A DNA stretch of 64,000 nucleotides from [Actinomadura] parvosata subsp. kistnae (GCF_900323885.1 NZ_OOHJ01000023.1:372001-436000), one strand, 5' to 3'; counted from the first letter of the stretch, positions 16,910-25,340 are shown. Program-made: numbers and translations. The notes: generated from the letters alone by a model not told the origin.

Positions 16910-17329
16910 ATGGCCACCGTGGCCGACAGCCTGAGATCCGCCACGTCCCCCGCGGGATGGACACTGCGGGCCGTCGTCAGCGCGCACGCCGTCGCGATCG
17001 CCGCGCAGCCGGTGTTCGCCGGCGTGTACCTGACGGGTGACTACGACAGCCTGGGCCGGCACGCGCTCGGCGCCGACGTCGTCACCTCCATCGGCTACGT
17101 ACAGGTCGTCGTGGCGATTGTGATCTGGGTACGGCTGCGCCGCGCGTGGCCGTTCACCGGCACCCTCGCGATCGTGGCGGCCGAGACCGTGCAGTACTTC
17201 GCCGGGCTGGACGGGGCGCTGTGGCTGCACCTCCCGCTCGGCGTGATGACCGTCGCGGCGGTGGTCGTGCAGTTCATCGCCGTCTGGCGCCGGCCCCTCG
17301 CGCGCCGGATCGAGGCCGATCATGGCTGA
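16910..17329 (+). CDS. Small polytopic membrane protein paired with the multicopper oxidase
   Basis: A 139-residue protein with about four hydrophobic segments (AVVSAHAVAIAAQPVFAGVYL, VVTSIGYVQVVVAIVIW, FTGTLAIVAAETVQYFAGL, LPLGVMTVAAVVVQFIAVW) and a basic C-terminus. It contains two intramembrane-flanking His. I do not recognise a characterised family. The ATG at 16910 follows TTTGAGGAGG; an upstream GTG at 16871 has no such site. Its stop overlaps the oxidase start by 8 bases, so the two are translationally coupled and may act together. Confidence 0.7.
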   Translation: MATVADSLRSATSPAGWTLRAVVSAHAVAIAAQPVFAGVYLTGDYDSLGRHALGADVVTSIGYVQVVVAIVIWVRLRRAWPFTGTLAIVAAETVQYFAGLDGALWLHLPLGVMTVAAVVVQFIAVWRRPLARRIEADHG

Positions 17330-19097
17330 GCGCCAGGAGGAGCGCGGGGCGAGCACGGCGGGACGCGAGGAGGAGCGCGGGATGAGCACGGCGCGGCGCG
17401 AGGAGGAACGCGGGACGAGCACGGCCCCGCGTGGAATGAGCCGGCGGCGGGTGCTGGGGATCGGCGGGGCGCTCGGGCTGATGGCGGCCACCGCCCTGTC
17501 CACCTCGGCGGCGCTGGCCCGGCGGCCGTCGGTCACCGGCGCCGAGCTGCGCAGCGCCGTCCCGCTGCCGCCTCCGTACCAGGTGCCGCTGCCGATCCCG
17601 GCCACGCTGGAGCCGGTCGCCCCCGGGCGTTACGAGATCGTCCAGCGGGAGGCGAGCGCGGAGATCCTGCCCGGCGTCAGGACCCCGCTATGGACGTACG
17701 GAGGCACGTTCCCCGGACCCACGATCGAGTCGCGCCGCGGTCGGCAGATCACCGTCACGCACCGCAACGAGCTGCCCGTCCCGACGGTCGTGCACCTGCA
17801 CGGGGGACGCACGCCGGCGGCCTCCGACGGCTACCCCACCGACCTCGTCCTGCCCGCGGGCTGGACGGGAACCACCGCACACGCCGGCCACGCCGCCGAG
17901 CCGGGGCACGGCACGCAAGCGGGTCACGGTGCCCAGGCGGGTCACGGCACGCACGGCGGGCACGGCATGCAGGCGGGTCACGGTATGCAGGCGGGTCACG
18001 GCATGAAGGACGCGCGGGCGGTGGTGACCGAGCTGACCCGCGACTACACCTTCCCCCTGGACCAGCGGCCCACCCTCCTCTGGTACCACGACCACCGGAT
18101 GGACTTCACCGCGCCCGCGATCTGGCGCGGCCTGGCCGGGCTGCACATCGTCCGTGACGACGCCGAGGAGGCGCTCGGCCTGCCCGCCGGGCCGCGCGAG
18201 CTCCCCCTCATGATCGCCGACCGGGCCTTCGCCGCCGACGGCAGCTTCCTGTACCCGTCCCTCGACCCGACGCTGCGGGAACGGCCGGGCGTGCAGGAGC
18301 CGTACCTCGCCGGCGTCCTGGGTGACGTGATCCTGGTGAACGGCGCGCCGTGGCCGGTGCACGAGGTCGACGCGGCCCGCTACCGGCTGCGCGTCCTGAA
18401 CGCCTCGAACGCCCGCCACTACGAGCTGGAAGCGGTCACCGACGACGGGCGCCGGCTGGACCTCGTCCAGATCGGCGCCGACCAGGGGCTGCTCGCCGCG
18501 CCGGTCACGCACCGGCTCCTGCCGATCGCGCCCGCCGAGCGCTACGACGTGGTCATCGACTTCTCGGGCGTTCCGGTCGGGAGCCGGGTCAGGCTGCTCA
18601 ACCGGCTGGGCACCGGCCGCACCCGTGACGTGATGGCGTTCCGGGTCGCGCGCAAGGCCGCCGACGACAGCCGCGTCCCGGGCGTCCTGTCCACCGATCT
18701 GCCGGCATGGCGGCGGTCCGACGCCGTCAGGGTGCGGGACTTCGCCTTCCGTGCCGGGCAGATGCACGGGGGGCGTGGCTGGCTGGTGGGCGGGCTGCCG
18801 TTCGACCCGGCGCGGGCCGACGTCACCACCGGTCTGGGCGATGTGGAGGTGTGGCGGCTGGTCGCCGACGTCCACCATCCCGTGCACCTGCACCTGGTCG
18901 GCTTCCGCGTACTCTCGCGCAGCGGCCGGCCGCCCCTTCCGCACGACGTCGGTCTCAAGGACACGGTCTCCCTGCGCCCGGGCGAGGCTGTGGAGATCAT
19001 CACGCGCTTCGACGGTTACCGGGGACGCTTCCTCTTCCACTGCCACAACGCCGAGCACGAGGACATGGCCATGATGGCCAATCTCGAGATCGTGTGA
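17322..19097 (+). CDS. Tat-exported multicopper oxidase with His/Met-rich insert
   Basis: A 591-residue multicopper oxidase (CueO/laccase-like). After a charged repeat region comes a Tat signal (SRRRVLGIGGALGLMAATA). Copper ligands are visible: HLHGG (about 161-165), WYHDHRMDFT, HPVHLHLVGF and the terminal HCHNAEHEDMAMM for T1/T2/T3 centres. An insert at about 190-235 has repeated AGHG units with extra Met and Thr, resembling the Met-rich copper-handling insert of CueO. The N-terminus has three imperfect copies of EERG-STA-R; starts at 17322, 17382 (M21, with GGAGG) or 17436 (M39, just before RRR) are all possible. Oxidation of Cu(I) or phenolics outside the membrane is inferred. Confidence 0.88.
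   Translation: MAERQEERGASTAGREEERGMSTARREEERGTSTAPRGMSRRRVLGIGGALGLMAATALSTSAALARRPSVTGAELRSAVPLPPPYQVPLPIPATLEPVAPGRYEIVQREASAEILPGVRTPLWTYGGTFPGPTIESRRGRQITVTHRNELPVPTVVHLHGGRTPAASDGYPTDLVLPAGWTGTTAHAGHAAEPGHGTQAGHGAQAGHGTHGGHGMQAGHGMQAGHGMKDARAVVTELTRDYTFPLDQRPTLLWYHDHRMDFTAPAIWRGLAGLHIVRDDAEEALGLPAGPRELPLMIADRAFAADGSFLYPSLDPTLRERPGVQEPYLAGVLGDVILVNGAPWPVHEVDAARYRLRVLNASNARHYELEAVTDDGRRLDLVQIGADQGLLAAPVTHRLLPIAPAERYDVVIDFSGVPVGSRVRLLNRLGTGRTRDVMAFRVARKAADDSRVPGVLSTDLPAWRRSDAVRVRDFAFRAGQMHGGRGWLVGGLPFDPARADVTTGLGDVEVWRLVADVHHPVHLHLVGFRVLSRSGRPPLPHDVGLKDTVSLRPGEAVEIITRFDGYRGRFLFHCHNAEHEDMAMMANLEIV
17338..17436 (+). repeat. In-frame tandem repeat at the oxidase N-terminus
   Basis: Three imperfect copies of a unit of about 30-50 bases (GAGGAGGAGCGCGGG-GAGCACGGCG) encode EERG-STA-R. 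Each copy carries a GGAGG-like ribosome site, and one is followed by ATG (17382), so the repeat can create alternative translation starts. Confidence 0.6.
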
Positions 19098-19135
19098 CTT
19101 TCCGGTAAGTGACATTCCGTAATCGAAAATGAGAA

Positions 19136-19195
19136 ATGGCGATTATAACTGCCATCGGGCGCACTTAAAAGGGGTGATATGGGGTTTACATAAAC
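19136..19195. promoter_or_regulatory. AT-rich promoter region of the thiopeptide-type cluster
   Basis: The 123-base gap after the oxidase is unusually AT-rich for this DNA. It has the dyads ATGGC (19136-19140)/GCCAT (19151-19155) and GTTTACATAAAC (19184-19195). All cluster genes downstream run in one direction with short or overlapping junctions, so this is the probable main promoter. No single -10/-35 pair is certain. Confidence 0.45.
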
Positions 19196-19220
19196 GCTTT
19201 CCATTCGTAATATCCCACTC

Positions 19221-21344
19221 ATGGGAGCGCTCCCAAAAGCCGATTCGGCGATGAGACCGCAGCTTAGGGACGACGTACGGTTCGTCGAATGCCCCGACGG
19301 CGCCTACGTCCACAGCGATTACGGTGCGTGCACCCTGCGGGGCCGGCAGGCGTACGCCTGGCTCACCCGGCTGGCCCCCGCCCTGACCGGCCACCACACC
19401 CTCGCCGAGCTCACCGCGAGCCTCCCCGCCGACCGAAAGACCATGGTCGAGCGCCTGGTGGGACAGCTCGCCGAACAGCGCTTCGTGGTCGACGCCCGCC
19501 ACCCCCGGCCCCACGGGCTGACGGAGGCGGAGCTGCGCGCGTACGCGGAGGAGATCGCCTTCATCGGCTACGCCCTCGACTCGCCCGAGGAACGCTTCCA
19601 ACGCATCCGGCACGCCCGGCTGGCGCTGGTGGGGGAGGGGCCGCTGCTGGAGGCGCTGGCGGCGGCCTGCGTCGGCTCAGGCTGGCGCCACGTCACCGTG
19701 ATCACCCCCGCCGCCGACCAGGCCGGCTCCGGGCGGTCCGGTGATCGGGGCGGCTCCGAGCGGGTCCGCCGGGTCGCGGATGCGGCCCGGCGCGATCCCG
19801 CCCAGGAGGTCCGGACACTGCCCTTCTCCCGCGACCTGCGGACGATCGCCGGGAACGCCGACATCGTGCTCCAGGTGGGCGCGGACCTCGACGAGCTGGT
19901 GGCGACGGCCCGAGCCTGCGAGGCCGCCGGGATCATGCTGGGGCAGGCACTCGTCCGCCCGGCGGAGGTCTGGATCGGCCCGGTGGGGCGCCCCTCGGAG
20001 ACGGCGGCCGAGTCGGGCTGGCACCGGCTCGCCGGGCTGCCCGCCGCGACCCCTGCCCCGCCCGACGAGGACCTGCTGACCGGGCCGGTGCCCACGGTGG
20101 TCGCCGCCATCCTGGCGCTCGCCTGCTTCAGCCGCGTGACCGGCCTCGACACCGGCTCGGAACGCGAGCTCGTCCGGGTGGACCTGCGCACGCTCGACAC
20201 CCTCCCGCACCGCTTCCTGCCCCACCCGCGCGCCACCACCACCCGTCCTCAGCGGGTCGCCCTTGAGCCGATCAGAGAGCTGACAGAGGAACTGACAGCC
20301 CTGCGCGCAGCGGCGCCCGCCCACGCGACAGCGCCCGCGACGCCCGCCCAGGCAGCGGCGCCTCACCCAGCGACGTCTGCGATGCCCGCCCAGGCGGCAC
20401 CCGCTGTGGCGGAGAAGGCGATGGCTGCCGTCGAGGCGGATGGGCTGCTCGCCCTCACCGCCGAGCTGGTCGACTCCCGGCTGGGCGTGCTCGGAATGCT
20501 CGACGAGCAAGCCCTGACGCAGTCGCCGGTCGCGGTGTGCCAGGCGGTCGTCTCCGACCCGTTCGGTGTGCTGCCCGGCTGGGCGCCGGCGCGGCAGGCG
20601 TTCGGCTGGGGCCCCGATCAACGGACGGCCCGGCTGCGGTGCCTGCTCGCCGCCCTCGCCACGTACGGTGTGCCGGCCCTGGACCACCCCGACGGGGAGG
20701 GGGTGGTCTGGGGCGTGAACCTGCCGGACGGCCGGCCACGCACCGTGCCCACCACCGCCCTCCACCTCCCCAGTCCTCCAGCCCAACCGGCCGCGGAGGG
20801 GCTGGCGCCGGTCGGGGCCGGGGCCGGGTTGAGCTGGGTGGAGGCGTTGGCCGCTGGGCTGCGGGCCCACTGCGAGGACCTTCTGCGCGATCGCCTCTCG
20901 AACGCACCTCAGGCGGCGACGCCCACCGCGCCGATCGACCTCCCGCACGACGAGGAGGCCGAGGCGTTGCTGCGGCAGGTGGCCCTGGCAGGCGAGACGC
21001 CGGACATCCACGATCTCACCGCCGTCCTCGGCGTCCCCGCCGTCGCCCTGACGGTCCCCGGCCAGGAGGCGCAGGTGTCCGTAGCCGCCACCCTCCGCGA
21101 CGCGCTGCGCGACGGCTTGGAACGGCTGCTGCTCCGCTGGCAGTCCAGGGCTCCCGGCCAGCACGTTTACGCACGACCCCACCCCCTGTGGCCTCCGGAT
21201 GGCGACCCGGCCGAGGCCGTCCGGGTGATGGCAGGGGCGTTGCGCCGGTCGGGGAAGGTGCCGGTGGCGGTGCCGTCGCACGCGGATCCGGAGGTGTCCC
21301 GGTTGCTGCCGTTCGTCGTCCGAATCGTGCTGCTCGATGACTGA
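19221..21344 (+). CDS. TOMM leader-binding / E1-like (ocin-ThiF-like) cyclodehydratase partner
   Basis: A 707-residue protein of the ocin-ThiF-like F family from thiopeptide and related azole clusters. The N-terminus (MRPQLRDDVRFVECPDGAYVHSDYGACTLRGRQAYAWL, HTLAELTA) looks like the RRE that binds the leader peptide. An E1-like Rossmann core follows (RHARLALVGEGPLLEALAAACVGSGWRHVTVI). A Pro/Ala/Thr-rich low-complexity linker at about 360-400 separates a C-terminal domain with YARPHPLWPPDGDP. Its role is to recruit the precursor to the YcaO enzyme. The start is 19221 or 19251; neither has a clear ribosome site, and 19251 leaves the operator outside the coding region. It overlaps the YcaO gene by 8 bases. 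Confidence 0.85.
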   Translation: MGALPKADSAMRPQLRDDVRFVECPDGAYVHSDYGACTLRGRQAYAWLTRLAPALTGHHTLAELTASLPADRKTMVERLVGQLAEQRFVVDARHPRPHGLTEAELRAYAEEIAFIGYALDSPEERFQRIRHARLALVGEGPLLEALAAACVGSGWRHVTVITPAADQAGSGRSGDRGGSERVRRVADAARRDPAQEVRTLPFSRDLRTIAGNADIVLQVGADLDELVATARACEAAGIMLGQALVRPAEVWIGPVGRPSETAAESGWHRLAGLPAATPAPPDEDLLTGPVPTVVAAILALACFSRVTGLDTGSERELVRVDLRTLDTLPHRFLPHPRATTTRPQRVALEPIRELTEELTALRAAAPAHATAPATPAQAAAPHPATSAMPAQAAPAVAEKAMAAVEADGLLALTAELVDSRLGVLGMLDEQALTQSPVAVCQAVVSDPFGVLPGWAPARQAFGWGPDQRTARLRCLLAALATYGVPALDHPDGEGVVWGVNLPDGRPRTVPTTALHLPSPPAQPAAEGLAPVGAGAGLSWVEALAAGLRAHCEDLLRDRLSNAPQAATPTAPIDLPHDEEAEALLRQVALAGETPDIHDLTAVLGVPAVALTVPGQEAQVSVAATLRDALRDGLERLLLRWQSRAPGQHVYARPHPLWPPDGDPAEAVRVMAGALRRSGKVPVAVPSHADPEVSRLLPFVVRIVLLDD
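19222..19235. promoter_or_regulatory. Exact CebR-type operator at the head of the RiPP cluster
   Basis: TGGGAGCGCTCCCA is a perfect 14-bp palindrome and is identical to the published Streptomyces CebR box, the LacI-family operator released by cello-oligosaccharides. It lies over the first possible start codon of the first cluster gene (19221) and 16 bases before the alternative ATG (19251). Control of the cluster by a CebR-like regulator encoded elsewhere is inferred. Confidence 0.7.
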
Positions 21345-23289
21345 GGTCGTCGTCGCGCCCGCCGCGGACCCCGGCCTGGTGACCGTCCTGGGGGAAGGAC
21401 GCCTGCACGCGGCGATCAGGCAGGCACTGGCCGCCGAGCCGGCCGGCGGCGCGATCGTGGTGGCGAGCGACGCCGACGACGTGCGGCCGTACCCGGCGGT
21501 GGCCAGGCGGGCGGCGGAGCGGGCCGTGCCGTGGCTGCCGGTGCGGGTCGAGGCGGGCTGGGCGCTGGTCGGCCCGGCCGTCCGCCCCGGTAGGCCGGGC
21601 TGCCCCACGTGCGTGGCGCGCAGGCGGGCCGGCAACCGCCCGGACGCGCAGGCCCGCGACGCCCTGCGCGCGAAATGGGCCGCCGACCTCGACTCCCGGC
21701 CGACCACGCTGCTCACCCCGCTCGTGTCGCGCACGGTCGCCGCGCTGGTCGCCGACGAGGTGCGCCGGCTGCGCCGCGACCCCGGCTCCGCGCGTACCGA
21801 CGGCGCGCTGCTGAAGGTCCGCCTGCCGACCGGCGCGGTGCGCCGGCACACGTTCCTGCCCGACCCGCTGTGCCCCGACTGCGGCACGCGAACGGACGAC
21901 GGGCCGCACGCCGGACGGTACGTCCCGCGCCCGGCGCCCAAGCCGGACCCCGGGACGTTCAGGGTCGGCGGGATCACCGGCAGGGGAGCGGAGCTGGAGC
22001 GGCTCTTCGTGGACGCGGAGACCGGCATCGTCCAGGCGGTCGTGGCGCAGGAGCGCGGCGGCGGCCCCATGGCGGTGGCGCGGCTCAGCCCGTCCCGCAC
22101 GGAGCACGAGAGCCACCACGGCTACGGCCGCAGCGACGACTTCGCCTCCGCCCGCGCCACCGCCGTCGCCGAGGCGCTGGAGCGCATCGCCGGCATCCAT
22201 CCGCGCAGCCGGCGGACCACCGTCCGCGCCGCGTACAGCGACATCGCCGGCCACGCGCTCGACCCGCGCACGCTCGGCCTCTACCCGGACGACTGGTACG
22301 ACCAGCCCGGCTTCCTGTTCACCCGGTTCGACCCGGAACGCCCGACGACGTGGGTGTGGGCGTACTCGTTCGGCCGGGACGCGCCCGTGCTGGTGCCGGA
22401 GAGCTACGCCTTCTTCGGCCCCCGCCCCCGCGACGACCTCGGCTTCGCCTACGAGTGCTCCAACGGCTGCGCCCTGGGCGGCCACCCGGCCGAGGCCGTC
22501 CTGTACGGGCTGCTGGAGGTGGCCGAGCGGGACGCGGCCCTGGCCACCTGGTACGCCCGGCTGCCCGTCCCGCGCGTGGACCTCGGCTCGGCGGCCGACC
22601 GCCGCATCCCGATGCTCGCCCAGCGGGTACGCGACCGGCTGGGCTACGACGTGCACGCGTTCGCGGCGCTGATGGAGCAGCGGGTGCCGGTGTTCTGGGT
22701 GATGGCCGTGGACGCGCTCGGCGGGCCCGGCCGCCCGTACGCGCTGTGCGGCTCCGCCTCGCACCTCGACCCGGAGCGGGCGCTGCGCCGCGCCCTTGAG
22801 GACCTGAGCCCGATGCTGGCCAGCCACCTCGAACGCTACGACCCCGCCACGTCCGCGCGGTTCGTGGCCGACTCCGACCAGGTGCGGCTGCTGGAGCACC
22901 ACCCCCTCACCTACGCGCATCCGGACGCGTTCGGCCGGCTGGCCTTCCTGCCGCTGGACGGGCCCGCGCTGCCCCTGTCCGAAGTGACGGCCCGCACCGC
23001 CTGGCCCCGCCACGACGACCTCTGCGCGGACGTGGCCGAGCTGGCCGGCCGCTACCTGGCCACCGGCCTCGACGTGATCGCCGTCGACATCACCTCGCCC
23101 GAGGCGCGGGTGTGCGGCATGTACGCGGCGAAGGTCCTCGTGCCGGGGACGGTCTCCATGACGTTCGGGCACCGCTACCGGCGCGTGCACGGCCTGCCCC
23201 GGCTGCTGACCCTGCCCCGGCTCCTCGGCCACCGCGAACGCGACCTGCGCCCCGAGGACCTGAACCCGTACCCGCACCCGTTCCCCTGA
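21337..23289 (+). CDS. YcaO cyclodehydratase with zinc-ribbon N-terminal domain
   Basis: A 650-residue azoline-forming YcaO protein. The first 200 residues resemble the E1-like C subunit and carry two CxxC pairs (CPTC and CPDC), a likely structural zinc site. The YcaO core follows, with ATP/Mg-binding stretches SRTEHESHHGYGRSDDF, ATAVAEALERIAG and ECSNGCALGGHPAEAVLYGLLEVAERDA. The end is proline-rich (NPYPHPFP), a feature of azoline-forming YcaO proteins. It converts Cys and possibly Ser/Thr of the precursor to azolines using ATP. It is translationally coupled to the upstream leader-binding gene. Confidence 0.92.
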   Translation: MTEVVVAPAADPGLVTVLGEGRLHAAIRQALAAEPAGGAIVVASDADDVRPYPAVARRAAERAVPWLPVRVEAGWALVGPAVRPGRPGCPTCVARRRAGNRPDAQARDALRAKWAADLDSRPTTLLTPLVSRTVAALVADEVRRLRRDPGSARTDGALLKVRLPTGAVRRHTFLPDPLCPDCGTRTDDGPHAGRYVPRPAPKPDPGTFRVGGITGRGAELERLFVDAETGIVQAVVAQERGGGPMAVARLSPSRTEHESHHGYGRSDDFASARATAVAEALERIAGIHPRSRRTTVRAAYSDIAGHALDPRTLGLYPDDWYDQPGFLFTRFDPERPTTWVWAYSFGRDAPVLVPESYAFFGPRPRDDLGFAYECSNGCALGGHPAEAVLYGLLEVAERDAALATWYARLPVPRVDLGSAADRRIPMLAQRVRDRLGYDVHAFAALMEQRVPVFWVMAVDALGGPGRPYALCGSASHLDPERALRRALEDLSPMLASHLERYDPATSARFVADSDQVRLLEHHPLTYAHPDAFGRLAFLPLDGPALPLSEVTARTAWPRHDDLCADVAELAGRYLATGLDVIAVDITSPEARVCGMYAAKVLVPGTVSMTFGHRYRRVHGLPRLLTLPRLLGHRERDLRPEDLNPYPHPFP

Positions 23290-23324
23290 CCGGCCCCCAC
23301 CGAAGGAAGCGAGGCAGAGCCCGC

Positions 23325-24254
23325 GTGCACACGACCACGGCTACGAGCACGGCTACGAGTGCGGCGCCCGGCGCGGCGACGAGCCGCTACCTGGCCGCCA
23401 TGCGGAACCGGGGCCCGCTGACCATCGACTGGGCCGCCGCCCCGACCCGCCACAAGCGCTACCCGGCCGCCGAACGCGTCCGCCTCCCCTGGACAGGGTC
23501 CGGGCGCGGGCTGCTGGGCGAGCTGCTGCGGGACCTGCTCGGGCTGACGCGGATCGTCTGGTCCCATCACCTCGGCGACGGTGGCGAGCCTCTGGGACGT
23601 CCCCCGATGCTGCTCGCCGGCCGGCCCGCACCGTCGGGCGGCGGTCTCTACCCGATCGAGGCGTACGTGGCCGCGCGCGAGCCGCACCTGCCCGCCGCCC
23701 TGTACCACTACGACCCGGTGCACCACGTGCTGGAGCGCGTCCGCGGCGGCGACCACGTCCCGGCGCTGACCGGCCTGCTCGCGGGCGGCCCTCGGGCGGA
23801 CGTGGTGATCGTGCTGTCCGCGGTGTTCTGGCGGTCGATGTTCAAGTACGGCGACTTCGGCTACCGCCTGATCTGCCAGGAGACCGGGGTGCTCATTGCG
23901 CAGGCGCTGGCCGTGGGGGAGCGGCTGGGGCTGGCCGGCGGGGCGCACCTGCGGTTCGCGGACGGCCAGGTGGACCGGCTGCTCGGCCTCGACAGCACCC
24001 GCGAAGCGACCCTCGCCGCCCTCACCCTCACCCTCCCGCCCACGAACCCCCACCCCCCGGCCCCGCACCGCCCCTTGCCTCACAGGAGCAGCCGACCGCC
24101 TCCTCGCAGCCGACCACCTTCCCGCAGCCGACCGCCTCCTCGCAGCCGACTGCCTCCGCGCCGCCCCCCGCCTCGCAGGAGCAGCCGGCCGTCTCCCCGC
24201 AGCCGATCACCTCCCGCGCCCCTGGGCCGCTGCCGCCGTCGCCTGATGAGCTGA
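23325..24254 (+). CDS. SagB-type azoline dehydrogenase, first nitroreductase half
   Basis: About 235 residues of SagB/ThcOx-like FMN nitroreductase fold: LTIDWAAAPTRHKRYPAAERVRLP, APSGGGLYPIEAYV and FKYGDFGYRLICQETGVLIAQALA. This enzyme class oxidises azolines to azoles. After LTLPPTNPHPP the frame becomes an implausible Arg/Ser/Pro repeat (24070-24240). The frame of the next gene reads the same DNA as a normal flexible linker (ASQEQPTASSQPTTFPQP), so a one-base loss in the C-runs at about 24046-24064 probably splits one two-domain dehydrogenase. As written, its TGA overlaps the next ATG (TGATG). The GTG start follows AAGGAAG-GAGG. Confidence 0.75.
   Translation: MHTTTATSTATSAAPGAATSRYLAAMRNRGPLTIDWAAAPTRHKRYPAAERVRLPWTGSGRGLLGELLRDLLGLTRIVWSHHLGDGGEPLGRPPMLLAGRPAPSGGGLYPIEAYVAAREPHLPAALYHYDPVHHVLERVRGGDHVPALTGLLAGGPRADVVIVLSAVFWRSMFKYGDFGYRLICQETGVLIAQALAVGERLGLAGGAHLRFADGQVDRLLGLDSTREATLAALTLTLPPTNPHPPAPHRPLPHRSSRPPPRSRPPSRSRPPPRSRLPPRRPPPRRSSRPSPRSRSPPAPLGRCRRRLMS
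24070..24215 (+). repeat. Short tandem repeats in the dehydrogenase linker
   Basis: The unit CGCAGCCGACCGCCTCCT recurs four to five times with variation across the boundary between the two dehydrogenase halves. In one frame it gives Gln-Pro-Thr-Ala-Ser-Ser linker sequence, in another Arg-Ser-Arg-Pro-Pro. The repeat and nearby C-runs make this a prime spot for slippage or assembly error. Confidence 0.6.
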
Positions 24255-25171
24255 TGTCGCGGCCGACGGCGGGCGAGAGCAGACCCCTTCCCCAGGCCAT
24301 GCCTTCCGACGGCCTCGCCGCGGCCTGCACCGAGCCTGCGCGCTCGCCTTCCCCGACCCGCCCGCCCCCGCGAACGGGCCTCCCCGCACGCTCCCGCAGC
24401 CGCCCGCTCATCGGACCGGCCCGCCCGCCACGTCCGCCCGTGCAAGCGACCCACCCCCTTCCCGCCCTCCGGCCCGCGCCCCGCCTGACGGGAGCCGTCG
24501 CACGCCGCGCCTCGCCCATCGCCGGCTACCGCCCGGTCCCCCTCCCGGCAGGAGCGCTCGGGGCGGTGCTGGCGGCGGCCTGCGCCGGCTACCCGTCCGA
24601 CCTGCCCGGCACCAGCGCGGGGCCGGCCGCGACGGCCGTGTGCGTGCTGTCCCTGCGCGTGGACGGCCTGCCGCGCGGCGCCTACTGGTACGACCCGGCC
24701 GGCCACACGCTGCACGCGTCGGCCACCTCGATCGACGCCGTGACCACCGGCCCCCTGCTGCCCAACACCCGGGTGGCGCTGCGCGGGGCCGCCGCCGTGC
24801 TGATCCCCGTGGGGGACCCGGTCGCCGGCGCGCCCACGTTCGGCGACCGCTGGTACCGCATGCAGCAGATGGAGACGGGCCTGATCACCCAAAGGGCCGC
24901 GCTGGCCGCCGCCGCGCTGGGCCTGGCCGCCCGCATCCACTCCGACGGCGCGAACGAGACCACCGACGACGTGCTCGGCCTCGCCCGAACGCCCTTGAGG
25001 AGCCTGTCCTTCCTGGTGATGGGCACCCCACCGACCGGCGGGCCCCTGGTGACCCGCCCGATCCCCGCCCCCGTCCACGAGGAGGTGATGGACGCTCCGA
25101 CGACACAGCGTGACCCGTTCGACGGCTTCGTACCGAAAGAAAACACAGAAGGAGATGCACATGTCCGCTGA
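24254..25171 (+). CDS. SagB-type azoline dehydrogenase, second nitroreductase half
   Basis: The first 80 residues are a Pro/Ser/Arg-rich linker. The following 200 residues form the second nitroreductase-like half seen in large SagB-type proteins (YRPVPLPAGALGAVLAAAC, RGAYWYDPAGHTLHA, GDRWYRMQQMETGLITQRAALAAAALGLAARIH). Large thiopeptide dehydrogenases contain two such halves in one chain, so this is probably the C-terminal half of the preceding gene. Residue numbering and a possible independent start at 24254 depend on whether the upstream frame break is real. The last 11 bases overlap the precursor gene. Confidence 0.7.
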   Translation: MSRPTAGESRPLPQAMPSDGLAAACTEPARSPSPTRPPPRTGLPARSRSRPLIGPARPPRPPVQATHPLPALRPAPRLTGAVARRASPIAGYRPVPLPAGALGAVLAAACAGYPSDLPGTSAGPAATAVCVLSLRVDGLPRGAYWYDPAGHTLHASATSIDAVTTGPLLPNTRVALRGAAAVLIPVGDPVAGAPTFGDRWYRMQQMETGLITQRAALAAAALGLAARIHSDGANETTDDVLGLARTPLRSLSFLVMGTPPTGGPLVTRPIPAPVHEEVMDAPTTQRDPFDGFVPKENTEGDAHVR

Positions 25172-25340
25172 GAACCTGAAGCTCGACCTGCGCGGCCTGG
25201 AGATCGACTCGATCGACGTCGTGTCGGCCGACTCCATCGTGGCGGAGGGCCACGGCACCATCGAGACCGGCGCTTCGTCCTCCCCGGGCTACTGCTCGTC
25301 GTACCTGACGGCCATGAGCTGCTGGGCTCCGGAGCTGTAG
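25161..25340 (+). CDS. Thiopeptide-type RiPP precursor peptide
   Basis: A 59-residue precursor. The acidic leader (residues 1-38: MSAENLKLDLRGLEIDSID... ending HGTIETGA) matches thiopeptide leaders, including the Gly-Ala just before the core. The predicted core is residues 39-59: it begins SSSPGYCSSY and ends AMSCWAPEL, with Ser39-41, Cys45, Ser46-47, Thr50, Ser53 and Cys54 as modifiable residues. Ser39 (core 1) and Ser53 (core 15, followed by Cys54) are the best candidates for pyridine formation. The ATG at 25161 follows AAGGAG; an upstream in-frame ATG at 25155 is less well placed. The gene overlaps the dehydrogenase end by 11 bases and is followed by a hairpin. Confidence 0.85.
   Translation: MSAENLKLDLRGLEIDSIDVVSADSIVAEGHGTIETGASSSPGYCSSYLTAMSCWAPEL

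Noticed and set aside
17322..19097. The multicopper oxidase as part of the RiPP cluster
   Set aside because: It is separated by an AT-rich promoter region and forms a unit with the upstream membrane protein; no thiopeptide pathway I know uses such an enzyme.
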